Shown: piece by piece, positions 37,291 to 44,777 of the stretch | Numbering within the stretch: position 1 is the first letter of the stretch | Layout: each line of letters starts with the position of its first letter | Assembly: GCA_021780435.1 (NCBI GenBank) | Contig: JAJXYV010000098.1 | Location: 1-45,144, forward strand | Length of the DNA: 45,144 nucleotides | Direction: 5' to 3' | Source: Pseudomonadota bacterium | GTDB lineage: Bacteria; Pseudomonadota; Alphaproteobacteria; Rhizobiales; Beijerinckiaceae | The notes under the pieces: generated by a model | Database searches by the model: none | What the model was told of the DNA's origin: nothing | What the model saw: only the letters and a program-made list of their open reading frames with translations | Translations under genes and position numbers: made by a program

Positions 37291-38409
37291 TCACACCCGC
37301 ATCGGCATGAGCACATAGAGCGCGCTGGCGCCGTCGCGGTCCTGGATGATGGTCGGCGAGCCGGAATCGTTCATCTTGAACAGGGTCGTGTCGCTGTCGA
37401 GCTGGCTGGCGATATCCATGAGATAGCGGGCGTTGAAGCCGATCTCGAGCGGGCCGGCGTCATAATCGACTTCCAGTTCCTCGATCGCCGAGCCGGAATC
37501 CGGATTGATGACCGAGAGCACCAGCTTGCCGGAGTCGAGCGACAGTTTAACCGCGCGTCCGCGCTCCGAGGAAATGGTGGAGACGCGATCCACCGCCTCC
37601 GAAAAGTCCCGGCGCTCGACGGTGAGGAGCTTGTCGTTCTGGGTCGGGATGACCCGGGCGTAATCGGGGAAGGAGCCGTCGATCAGCTTGGAGGTCAGAA
37701 TCACCGTTCCGAGTGTAAATCGGATCTTGGCCGGCGACAGCTCGATCGTGACTTCGGCCTCCGGGTCCTCGATCAGCTTCTGCACCTCGACCACCGCCTT
37801 GCGCGGCACGATCACGCCCGGCATGCCGGCAGCGCCCGCCGGAGCCGGCGTTTCCAGCCGGGCGAGGCGGTGGCCGTCGGTGGCCACGGCGCGCAGCAGG
37901 GGCTTGCCGTCGGCTTCGGTCACATGGAGGAAGACGCCGTTGAGGTAATAGCGGGTCTCTTCGCTGGAAATGGCGAACTGCGTCTTGTCGAGCAGGCGCT
38001 TCAGCTCATTGGCCTTGAGCTTGAAGCTGTGGCTCATCTCGCCGGCGGCGAGATCGGGGAAATCGCTTTCCGGCAAGGCCTGGAGGCTGAAGCGCGAGCG
38101 GCCCGAACGCAGCTGGAGCTGGCCGCTGTCCTCACCCGATTCCAGCGAGACCTGGGCGCCGTCAGGCAACTTGCGCACGATTTCGTAAAGCGTATGGGCG
38201 GGCAGGGTCGTGGCGCCCGCCTGGCCGACGTCGGCCGGGGTGGTCTCGGTCACTTCGAGATCGAGATCGGTCGCCTTGAGCTGCAAACCGCCGCCGCTGG
38301 CGCTCAGCAGGACATTGGAGAGGATCGGTATGGTCGTCCGCCGCTCGACGACACGATGGACATGACCGAGCGACTTTAACAGAGCCGTTCTCTCAAGCGT
38401 GACTTTCAT
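37291..38409 (-). CDS. dnaN: DNA polymerase III beta subunit (sliding clamp)
   Basis: A 372-residue protein that forms the dimeric ring holding Pol III on DNA. It starts MKVTLERTALLKSLGHVHRVVERRTTIPILSNV (given here only as family landmarks: VVERRTTIPILSNVLL), has three repeated clamp domains of about 120 residues with PESDFPDL, YLNGVFLHV, LLRAVATDGHRLA and SFPDYARVIP, and ends in YVLMPMRV, the usual MPMR(L/V) C-terminus. dnaA and recF are not next to it in this window, as is common in Hyphomicrobiales. It is divergent from the PBP1a gene, whose upstream region holds a CtrA-type box. Confidence 0.97.
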   Translation of the reverse strand: MKVTLERTALLKSLGHVHRVVERRTTIPILSNVLLSASGGGLQLKATDLDLEVTETTPADVGQAGATTLPAHTLYEIVRKLPDGAQVSLESGEDSGQLQLRSGRSRFSLQALPESDFPDLAAGEMSHSFKLKANELKRLLDKTQFAISSEETRYYLNGVFLHVTEADGKPLLRAVATDGHRLARLETPAPAGAAGMPGVIVPRKAVVEVQKLIEDPEAEVTIELSPAKIRFTLGTVILTSKLIDGSFPDYARVIPTQNDKLLTVERRDFSEAVDRVSTISSERGRAVKLSLDSGKLVLSVINPDSGSAIEELEVDYDAGPLEIGFNARYLMDIASQLDSDTTLFKMNDSGSPTIIQDRDGASALYVLMPMRV

Positions 38410-38530
38410 GGGTCGGCGTTCCGGTTCCTGCCTTTGCGGGGGCGCAACTTTGCAGCGCCTTGGCCGTCAACGCAAGCGCCGCGCCGCTGCTTTTCCTGCC
38501 TTTTCACCGGCGGTGGCGCGCCGATAAACC

Positions 38531-38545
38531 TTAACCGGCCCTTAA
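38531..38545. promoter_or_regulatory. CtrA-type box (TTAA-N7-TTAA) between dnaN and PBP1a
   Basis: TTAA at 38531-38534 and TTAA at 38542-38545 are separated by exactly seven bases, the spacing of the full CtrA consensus. The site lies 96 bases upstream of the PBP1a start and 122 bases upstream of dnaN. TTAA is rare in such GC-rich DNA, so a correctly spaced pair in a divergent promoter region is unlikely to be trivial. It could couple cell-wall synthesis, replication-clamp supply, or both, to the cell cycle. Confidence 0.5.
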
Positions 38546-38640
38546 ACCGCCCGATTTATTCTTTCTATCGCCGGCAGCGAAGGATCGCGGCCGCCGCCCT
38601 CACGCCGGAGGGCGGCCCCAGACAAGTCGGATCGCGAGAC

Positions 38641-40866
38641 ATGGCGCGCAGGAAGGCGCTCAAGGAGCGCATCGAGCCCAGATTTTCCGACGAGGACGAC
38701 GACGCGCCGGAACTGGTCGCCGAGCGTCGCGCCGGGCCGCGCCGGGAGCGCCGTGGCGCGGACGAAAAGCCCTCGCGCCGCAGGGAGCCGAGACGGCGCC
38801 GGCGCTCGCTGTTCGGCCGTTTGTTCTATTGGGGCTTCGTGCTGGCGATCTGGGGCCTGATCGGCGGAGGCGGCGTCTTCCTCTATTACGGCTCGCAACT
38901 TCCGCATATCGAGCATCTGGCGATCCCGAAGCGCCCGCCCAATATCGCGGTGCTCGGGCGGGACGGAACGCTGCTCGCCAATCGCGGCGACACCGGCGGG
39001 GCGGCGATCCGGCTCTCCGAACTGCCGCCATTTCTGCCCAAGGCCTTCATCGCCATCGAAGACCGGCGCTTTTACAGCCATTGGGGCGTCGATCCTGTCG
39101 GCGTCCTGCGCGCTTTGGTCAATAACCTGGCCGGGCGTGGCGTGATGCAGGGCGGCTCGACCCTGACCCAGCAACTGGCCAAGAATCTGTTCCTGACCCA
39201 GGAGCGCACCTTCTCGCGCAAGATCCAGGAGGCCATCCTCGCGCTTTGGCTGGAACACAAATATTCCAAGGACCAGATTCTCGAACTCTATCTGAACCGG
39301 GTCTATTTCGGCTCGGGCGCCTATGGCGTGGACGCCGCGGCGCAAAAATATTTCGGCCGCTCGGCCAGGGACGTGACCTTGCCCGAGGCCGCCATGCTCG
39401 CCGGCCTGATGAAGGCGCCGTCGAAGCTCGCGCCCAACCATAACGAATCGGCGGCGATCGAGCGCGCCAATCAGGTCGTCACCGCCATGGCCCAGTCCGG
39501 CTTCATCACCGAGGCGCAGGCGGAGGACGCCCTGGCCCATCCCGCCCATGCCGTGCGCGGCCGCGACAGCGCCTCGCTCAATTACGCCGCCGATTATGTG
39601 ATGGACGTGCTCGACGAGACGATCGGCGCGATCGACGAGGACATTGTCGTCACCTCGACCATCGATCCGGCGATGCAGGCGTCCGCCGGACGCGCGCTCG
39701 ACGACGTGCTCGACAAGCAGGGCGGCAAGTTCGGCGTCACCCAGGGCGCGCTGGTGTCGCTCGATTCGGCCGGCGCCATCCGCGCTCTTGTCGGCGGGCG
39801 CGATTACGAGGACAGCCAGTTCGACCGCGTCGTCGCCGCCCATCGCCAGCCCGGCTCGGCCTTCAAGCCCTTCGTCTATCTGACGGCGCTGGAGCACGGC
39901 CTCACCCCGGACACCGTCCGCGACGACGCCCCGATCAACGTGCGCGGCTGGCAGCCCGAGAACGCCAGCCACAAATATATGGGCCCGGTCAATCTCACCA
40001 CGGCCCTGGCCATGTCGCTCAATACGGTGGCGGTGCGGCTCGGCCTGGAGGTCGGCCCCCGCGCGATCGTGCAGACCGCGCATCGGCTCGGAATCGCGTC
40101 GGACCTGCAGGCCAACGCCTCGATCGCGCTCGGCACTTCGGAAGTCACGCCGCTCGAACTCGTGACCGCCTATGTTCCCTTCGCCAATGGCGGCATCGGC
40201 GTGCAATCCCATATCATCACCAAGGTGCGCACAGCGGATGGCAAGCTGCTCTATGCCCGCAAGGGGTCAAGCAACGGTCGGGTGGTCGATCCGACCTATG
40301 TCGCGATGATGAATTCCATGCTGGAGCAGACGCTGGTCATCGGCACCGCGAAAAAGGCTGATCTGCCCGGCTGGCAGGCGGCGGGCAAGACCGGAACCAG
40401 CCAGGATTACCGCGACGCCTGGTTCGTGGGCTATACGAGCCAGCTCGTCACCGGCGTCTGGGTCGGCAATGACGACAATTCGCCGACGAAAAAGGCCTCG
40501 GGGGCCAATCTTCCGGTCGAAATCTGGTCGCGCTACATGCGCGAGGCGCTCAAAGGCATGGTGGTCGCCGGCCTGCCGACTGGCGGCTGGCGCAGCGAAA
40601 CCTTGACCGGCGGCGGGCCGGCGGCGTCGCTATGGCCGTTCTCGCCGCCGGCGCAAGGCCCGCAAATGCAGCCGGCGCCCCATATGGACACCAGCAACCC
40701 CTCGGCGCCGACCGTCGTTTCCGGGGCCGGACAGCCCCTCGCGACGGCCCGCGACAACACGCCCCTCCCGCCTGAGGACATTCCCGCTGCCGCGCCGAGC
40801 CAGCGCCTGCCGCCCGAACCCGACAATGGAAACATTTTTCAGAAATTGTTCGGCCGTTTTAACTAG
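38641..40866 (+). CDS. Class A penicillin-binding protein 1A
   Basis: A 741-residue bifunctional peptidoglycan synthase. A long basic cytoplasmic N-terminus (many Arg) precedes one membrane anchor (about residues 58-82, LFYWGFVLAIWGLIGGGGVF). The GT51 glycosyltransferase has the catalytic Glu in AIEDRRFYSHWGVDP (about residue 139), GGSTLTQQLAKNLFL and RKIQEAILALWLE; the transpeptidase has PGSAFKPF (Ser near 406), the SLN motif and AAGKTGTSQDYRDAWFVG (near 582). The C-terminus is Pro-rich and likely disordered. The ATG at 38641 is chosen by family; the frame stays open to 38434 but passes through the intergenic region with the CtrA-type box. Confidence 0.93.
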   Translation: MARRKALKERIEPRFSDEDDDAPELVAERRAGPRRERRGADEKPSRRREPRRRRRSLFGRLFYWGFVLAIWGLIGGGGVFLYYGSQLPHIEHLAIPKRPPNIAVLGRDGTLLANRGDTGGAAIRLSELPPFLPKAFIAIEDRRFYSHWGVDPVGVLRALVNNLAGRGVMQGGSTLTQQLAKNLFLTQERTFSRKIQEAILALWLEHKYSKDQILELYLNRVYFGSGAYGVDAAAQKYFGRSARDVTLPEAAMLAGLMKAPSKLAPNHNESAAIERANQVVTAMAQSGFITEAQAEDALAHPAHAVRGRDSASLNYAADYVMDVLDETIGAIDEDIVVTSTIDPAMQASAGRALDDVLDKQGGKFGVTQGALVSLDSAGAIRALVGGRDYEDSQFDRVVAAHRQPGSAFKPFVYLTALEHGLTPDTVRDDAPINVRGWQPENASHKYMGPVNLTTALAMSLNTVAVRLGLEVGPRAIVQTAHRLGIASDLQANASIALGTSEVTPLELVTAYVPFANGGIGVQSHIITKVRTADGKLLYARKGSSNGRVVDPTYVAMMNSMLEQTLVIGTAKKADLPGWQAAGKTGTSQDYRDAWFVGYTSQLVTGVWVGNDDNSPTKKASGANLPVEIWSRYMREALKGMVVAGLPTGGWRSETLTGGGPAASLWPFSPPAQGPQMQPAPHMDTSNPSAPTVVSGAGQPLATARDNTPLPPEDIPAAAPSQRLPPEPDNGNIFQKLFGRFN

Positions 40867-40992
40867 GCGCGCTGACGAAACAAAATGCCTGATTTCGCAA
40901 AAATGCCGTTAAAACAAAAGAATATGGATTTGATGCAGATTCGGCTTCAGCCCAACTCATGCGAGTGCGGCGAGCCGCGGAGGGATTTCAAC

Positions 40993-41358
40993 ATGCGTCT
41001 GGGGCTTTTCGGTTCAGCATTCATCGCGGCCATCATGGCGCTCGGCCTGGGAAACGTGTCCGCCGCTCCCGCAAACGCCGATTCGGGGAAGATGCGGATC
41101 GTCGACGGCCAGGCCTTCTGGGACGAAGATCCTGGCCCGATCACCGAGCCCTACTGGACGCAGGGCCAATATAAATATGACCCGAACGGCTATCTCCTGC
41201 GCGACCGCTGGGATCCCGAATACCACCCGATGACGGTCATCGGCGAACATTCGGGCAAGGCGAATTGCGTGTTCCGCCAGCGCGTCACAGTCACCACATG
41301 GGAGTTCGAGCACCCAATTCTGAGGGTCTGCCGCAAGCCGCCGAACGACAAGAAGTGA
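40993..41358 (+). CDS. Small exported protein of unknown function
   Basis: A 121-residue protein with a signal peptide (MRLGLFGSAFIAAIMALGLG, then NVSAAPANA, cleavage likely near residue 29). The mature part is rich in Trp, Tyr and Pro (FWDEDPGPITEPYWTQGQY, YLLRDRWDPEYHP) and carries two Cys (ANCVFRQ and RVCRKP) that could form a disulfide. I do not recognise a family. GGAGGG lies eight bases before the ATG at 40993; the in-frame upstream ATG at 40885 would bury the signal peptide. It lies 126 bases after the PBP1a gene on the same strand and ends three bases from the convergent pyrC. Confidence 0.7.
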   Translation: MRLGLFGSAFIAAIMALGLGNVSAAPANADSGKMRIVDGQAFWDEDPGPITEPYWTQGQYKYDPNGYLLRDRWDPEYHPMTVIGEHSGKANCVFRQRVTVTTWEFEHPILRVCRKPPNDKK

Positions 41359-41361
41359 AGG

Positions 41362-42690
41362 CTACAGCGCCTCCAGGAAGCGCACCGGCCTACCGGTCGA
41401 AGGCGTCAGCACCTCGCCCTCCCACATGACGCAGGTCCCGCGGACGAAGGTTCCGACCGGCCATCCCGTCACCTGCTTGCCGTCATAAGGCGTCCAGCCG
41501 CAGCGCGAGGCGATCCAGTCGTTCTGGATCGTGACCTTGCGCTTCAGGTCGACCACCGTCAGGTCGGCGTCATAACCCACCGCGATCCGCCCCTTGCAGG
41601 CGATCTGGAAGATCCGCGCGGGGCCGGCGCTGGTCAGGTCCACGAAACGCTGCAGGCTGAGGCGCCCGGCGGCGACGTGGTCGAGCATGATGGGCGTAAG
41701 CGTCTGCACGCCGGTCATGCCGGAGGGGCTTTCCGGATAGGGTTTGGCCTTCTCCTCCAGCGTATGCGGCGCGTGGTCCGAACCGAGCACGTCCACCACG
41801 CCCTGGTCGAGGCCGCGCCAGATCTTGTCGCGATGGCTCTTGTCGCGGACCGGCGGGTTCATCTGGATTTTCGTCCCGAGCGTCGCATAATCGTCGGCCG
41901 AGAGCGTCAGATGGTGGGGCGTCACCTCGACGGTCGCGACATCCTTGTGCGCTGCGAGAAGCTCGATCTCCTCGCCGGTGGAGACATGGAGCACATGGAT
42001 GCGGGCGCGCTCGCGGCGCGCGATATCAACGAGCCGACGGGTGCAGTTGAGCGCGGTCTCGGTGTCCCGCCAGACGGGATGCGACGACGGATCGCCCGCG
42101 ACCCGAAAATCCTTGCGTTCGTTGAGGCGATATTCGTCCTCGCTGTGGAAGGCGGCGCGGCGGCGGGCGTGGCGCAGGATCTTGGCGACGCCTTCGTCGT
42201 CCTCGACCAGGAGGGTGCCGGTCGAGGAGCCCATGAAGACCTTGATTCCCGCCGCGCCGGGCAGGCGCTCCAGCTCCGCGACATGGCGGGCGTTGTCATG
42301 GGTCCCGCCGATCCAGAAGGCGAAATCGCAATGCATCCGCGCCGTCGCCCGGGACACCTTGTCCGCCACGGCCTCGGGCGTCGTGGTCAGGGGATTGGTG
42401 TTGGGCATTTCGAACACGGCCGTCACGCCGCCGAGGACCGCGGCGCGCGAGCCGGTTTCGAGATCCTCCTTGTGGGTTGGACCCGGCTCGCGGAAATGGA
42501 CCTGGCTGTCGATCACGCCTGGCAGGACATGGAGGCCGGCGCAATCGATCGTCTCGCCGGCGCTCGCCAGCGACAGGTCGCCGATCGCGGCGATGGTCCC
42601 ACCCCTGATCCCGATGTCGCGCGGGGCGATTCCGTCCTGGTTGACCACGACGCCGCCGCGCAGGATGAGGTCGAAAGTCAGGTTCGCCAT
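41362..42690 (-). CDS. pyrC: Dihydroorotase (class I type)
   Basis: A 442-residue amidohydrolase that cyclises carbamoyl-aspartate to dihydroorotate in pyrimidine synthesis. Metal ligands and active-site residues are visible: DSQVHFREPGPTHKED (His-x-His replaced by Q-V-H-F, with the His of HFR retained), the bridging Lys region GIKVFMGSSTGTLLV, HSEDEYRL, IHVLHVSTGEE and the catalytic Asp in LGSDHAPHTLEEK. The first half of the usual HxH reads SQVH rather than DxHxH, so metal binding may differ and a related amidohydrolase (allantoinase/hydantoinase-like) is an alternative. GGAG precedes the ATG. It is divergent from the YgfZ gene over 146 bases. Confidence 0.85.
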   Translation of the reverse strand: MANLTFDLILRGGVVVNQDGIAPRDIGIRGGTIAAIGDLSLASAGETIDCAGLHVLPGVIDSQVHFREPGPTHKEDLETGSRAAVLGGVTAVFEMPNTNPLTTTPEAVADKVSRATARMHCDFAFWIGGTHDNARHVAELERLPGAAGIKVFMGSSTGTLLVEDDEGVAKILRHARRRAAFHSEDEYRLNERKDFRVAGDPSSHPVWRDTETALNCTRRLVDIARRERARIHVLHVSTGEEIELLAAHKDVATVEVTPHHLTLSADDYATLGTKIQMNPPVRDKSHRDKIWRGLDQGVVDVLGSDHAPHTLEEKAKPYPESPSGMTGVQTLTPIMLDHVAAGRLSLQRFVDLTSAGPARIFQIACKGRIAVGYDADLTVVDLKRKVTIQNDWIASRCGWTPYDGKQVTGWPVGTFVRGTCVMWEGEVLTPSTGRPVRFLEAL

Positions 42691-42708
42691 GGCAGCTCCA
42701 GAAAATTT

Positions 42709-42733
42709 TGCACGCTTCGGACCGAAGTTTGCA
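42709..42733. promoter_or_regulatory. 25-base imperfect palindrome upstream of pyrC
   Basis: CTTCGG (42715-42720) and CCGAAG (42722-42727) flank a single central A, and TGCA stands symmetrically on both outer sides (42709-42712 and 42730-42733). Ten of twelve positions per arm match. It lies 18 bases before the pyrC start, downstream of a perfect minus-strand TATAAT (42768-42763), the place where a repressor would block transcription. Confidence 0.5.
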
Positions 42734-42762
42734 TGAATGCGTTCGTAATGTGCTGGGCCGAC

Positions 42763-42768
42763 ATTATA
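42763..42768 (-). promoter_or_regulatory. TATAAT -10 box for pyrC
   Basis: On the minus strand the sequence reads TATAAT, a perfect -10 hexamer, giving a transcript start near 42757 and a leader of about 67 bases before pyrC. No good -35 box was found at the right distance. Confidence 0.4.
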
Positions 42769-42836
42769 TCGCGCCCAGGGATTTGGACAGGCCGGTCGGA
42801 CGGCGAAGCCGGCCAGGAAAGGGAATGGGGAAGACG

Positions 42837-43664
42837 ATGAAAGCGGCTCATTTGACCGATCGAGGCGTGGTGAGGGTCGGCGGCCCCGAGGCGCGCGGCT
42901 TTCTTCAGGGGCTGGTCACGGGAAATGTCGTGACCCTGGAGCCGGGCGAGGCGCGCTGGGCGGCGCTGCTTTCGCCGCAGGGCAAGATCCTGTTCGATTT
43001 CCTGATGAGCGTCCAGAGGAACGCCGACACCGGCGATGCGATCCTGCTCGATGTCAGTCGCGGGATGATTCCTGATCTGGTCAAGAGGCTGACCATATAC
43101 AGGCTGCGCGCCAAGGTCGAAATTTCGGATCAAAGCGCGGCCCTTGGCGTCGTCGCGCTCTACGGCGGGGCGCCGGGCGAAGGCGTCCGCGACTCGCGCC
43201 ATCCCGACATCGGCGCGCGCCTGATCCTGCCGCTCGCCAAGATCGAACCGCAGATGCTGACCTTCGGCGGCGACGCCGGGCTTGCCGATTACGCGGCCCA
43301 TCGCATCGCGCTTGGCGTCCCCGAAGGCGGGGTCGATTTCGCCTATGGCGACGCCTTTCCGCATGAAGCGGACATGGACCAGCTCAATGGCGTCGATTTC
43401 AAGAAGGGCTGTTTCGTCGGCCAGGAAGTGGTTGCGCGCATGCAACATCGCGGAACCACGCGCAATCGCGTGCTGAAGGTGGTGCTCGAGGGCGCCGCGC
43501 CGCCGCCGGGGGCCATCGTCATGGCGGGCGACACGCGAATCGGCGTCATGGGGTCGAGCGCCGGCGCGCAGGGCCTGGCGCTGCTGCGCATCGACCGCGC
43601 CGAGGAAGCGGCGCAGGCGGGTCAGGCGCTGGTCAGCGGCGAGACCCGGCTACGGCTGATCTGA
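42837..43664 (+). CDS. ygfZ: YgfZ/GcvT-family folate-binding iron-sulfur protein
   Basis: A 275-residue cytoplasmic protein related to the aminomethyltransferase GcvT, which helps maintain certain Fe-S enzymes such as MiaB using tetrahydrofolate. The family signature KGCFVGQEVVARMQHRG, with its conserved Cys, is intact, and the N-terminal RGFLQGLVTGNVVTL, LLSPQGKILFDFL and YRLRAKVEI are typical. The ATG at 42837 has GGGGA ahead of it; the ATG at 42825 is an alternative. Its stop TGA and the stop of the convergent CMD gene abut with no base between them, inside a TGATCA palindrome. Confidence 0.93.
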   Translation: MKAAHLTDRGVVRVGGPEARGFLQGLVTGNVVTLEPGEARWAALLSPQGKILFDFLMSVQRNADTGDAILLDVSRGMIPDLVKRLTIYRLRAKVEISDQSAALGVVALYGGAPGEGVRDSRHPDIGARLILPLAKIEPQMLTFGGDAGLADYAAHRIALGVPEGGVDFAYGDAFPHEADMDQLNGVDFKKGCFVGQEVVARMQHRGTTRNRVLKVVLEGAAPPPGAIVMAGDTRIGVMGSSAGAQGLALLRIDRAEEAAQAGQALVSGETRLRLI

Positions 43665-44030
43665 TCATTCGGCGGCCGCTTTGGCGGCGGCGAACTGGTT
43701 GAAGGCCTGGACCGCGTGGCTGGCGTACATGACGGACGGGCCCGCGCCCATATAGATCGCGAGGCCGAGGGTCTCCATCAGCTCATCATGGGTCGCGCCG
43801 AGATTGACCGCGGCCTTGGCGTGGAAGGCGATGCAGTCGTCGCAACGGGTGGCGACGCCGATGGCCACCGCCATGAGCTCCTTGGTCTTGGGGTCGAGCA
43901 CGCCCGGCTTGGTCGCATTCTGCGCCATGCCCGCGAAGGCCTTCATCACGTCGACGACGCCATTGCCGCTGCGCAGGTCGCGCAATTGAGCCGAGAGCTT
44001 GTGGGTGGTTTCGGGCCAGTCGAAGATCAT
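43665..44030 (-). CDS. Carboxymuconolactone decarboxylase (AhpD-like) family protein
   Basis: A 121-residue helical protein. The redox/catalytic segment ATRCDDCIAFHAKAAVNLGAT has the CxxC and following His of AhpD-type peroxidase reductases, and ETLGLAIYMGAGPSVMYA is the family's C-terminal half. Such proteins reduce peroxiredoxins or act as decarboxylases; the CxxC favours a thiol redox role. The ATG at 44030 (MIFDWPETT) is chosen since GGAG stands six bases before it; further ATGs lie at 44042, 44045 and 44060. A perfect palindrome covers the leader between them, pointing to regulation by a repressor. Confidence 0.88.
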   Translation of the reverse strand: MIFDWPETTHKLSAQLRDLRSGNGVVDVMKAFAGMAQNATKPGVLDPKTKELMAVAIGVATRCDDCIAFHAKAAVNLGATHDELMETLGLAIYMGAGPSVMYASHAVQAFNQFAAAKAAAE

Positions 44031-44043
44031 GTGGCGCTCCATC

Positions 44044-44060
44044 ATGTTGCGTCGCAACAT
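44044..44060. promoter_or_regulatory. Perfect 17-base palindrome at the CMD gene leader
   Basis: ATGTTGCGTCGCAACAT (44044-44060) has perfect 8-bp arms around one central base. It lies 13 bases upstream of the chosen CMD start, next to an AT-rich stretch (44060-44095) that includes TATATAT and probably holds the -10 box. This geometry fits an operator overlapping the transcription start, as used by TetR- or MarR-type repressors. Confidence 0.6.
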
Positions 44061-44147
44061 ATATATGCAAATTCGAATATATCAAGGCAATATTCGCCAC
44101 CCGCGGCCATCGTTGGCGAAAACGCGCCGATTCGCTAAACAGTTGCG

Positions 44148-44777
44148 ATGACCAACGCGCCACGACGAATCGCGATTCCCCATCCCGACGGCAAGCGGCG
44201 CTGCCCCTGGCCGGGGCAGGACGCCGCCTATGTCGCCTATCATGACGACGAGTGGGGCGTTCCCGAATTCGATTCCCGCGCCTTGTTCGAAAAGCTGGTC
44301 CTCGACGGTTTCCAGGCCGGGCTGTCGTGGATTTCCATCCTGCGCAAGCGCGAGAATTTCCGCCGCGCCTTTGCCGGCTTCGACCCCGAAAGCGTGGCCG
44401 GTTTCAATGCGGCGAAAATCGAAAGCCTGATGCAGGACCAGGGAATCGTCCGCAACCGCGCCAAGATCGAGGGCGCGGTCGCCTCGGCCAGGATCTATCT
44501 CGAGATCGAGGCGCGTCAGGGCTTTTCCGCTTATCTGTGGGATTTCGTGGACGGCAAGCCGACCGTGAACGCCTTTCGCGCGCTCGACGAGGTTCCGGCG
44601 AAGACGCCGGTCTCGGAAAGGCTGGCGAAGGACCTGAAGGGGCGCGGGTTCAAGTTCTGCGGCCCCACCATCGTCTATGCCTTCATGCAGGCGGTTGGCA
44701 TGGTCAACGATCATCTCGTCGATTGCTGGCGTCACGAAGCCTGTCAGCAAGCTGATCAACAGTCGGGGCGGGCATGA
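44148..44777 (+). CDS. tag: DNA-3-methyladenine glycosylase I
   Basis: A 209-residue repair enzyme that removes 3-methyladenine from DNA. It matches E. coli Tag along its length: RRCPWPGQDAAYVAYHDDEWG at the N-terminus (Cys19 and a His are zinc ligands), FQAGLSWISILRKRENFRRAF, then KFCGPTIVYAFMQAVGMVN and DHLVDCWRH with the second His/Cys pair. It is divergent from the CMD gene. The stop overlaps the start of the following HD-domain gene by four bases (ATGA), so the two are one transcription unit. Confidence 0.96.
   Translation: MTNAPRRIAIPHPDGKRRCPWPGQDAAYVAYHDDEWGVPEFDSRALFEKLVLDGFQAGLSWISILRKRENFRRAFAGFDPESVAGFNAAKIESLMQDQGIVRNRAKIEGAVASARIYLEIEARQGFSAYLWDFVDGKPTVNAFRALDEVPAKTPVSERLAKDLKGRGFKFCGPTIVYAFMQAVGMVNDHLVDCWRHEACQQADQQSGRA

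Noticed and set aside
38542-40212. Open frame of 556 codons antisense to the PBP1a gene
   Set aside because: Shadow frame; PBP1a has all catalytic motifs on the other strand.
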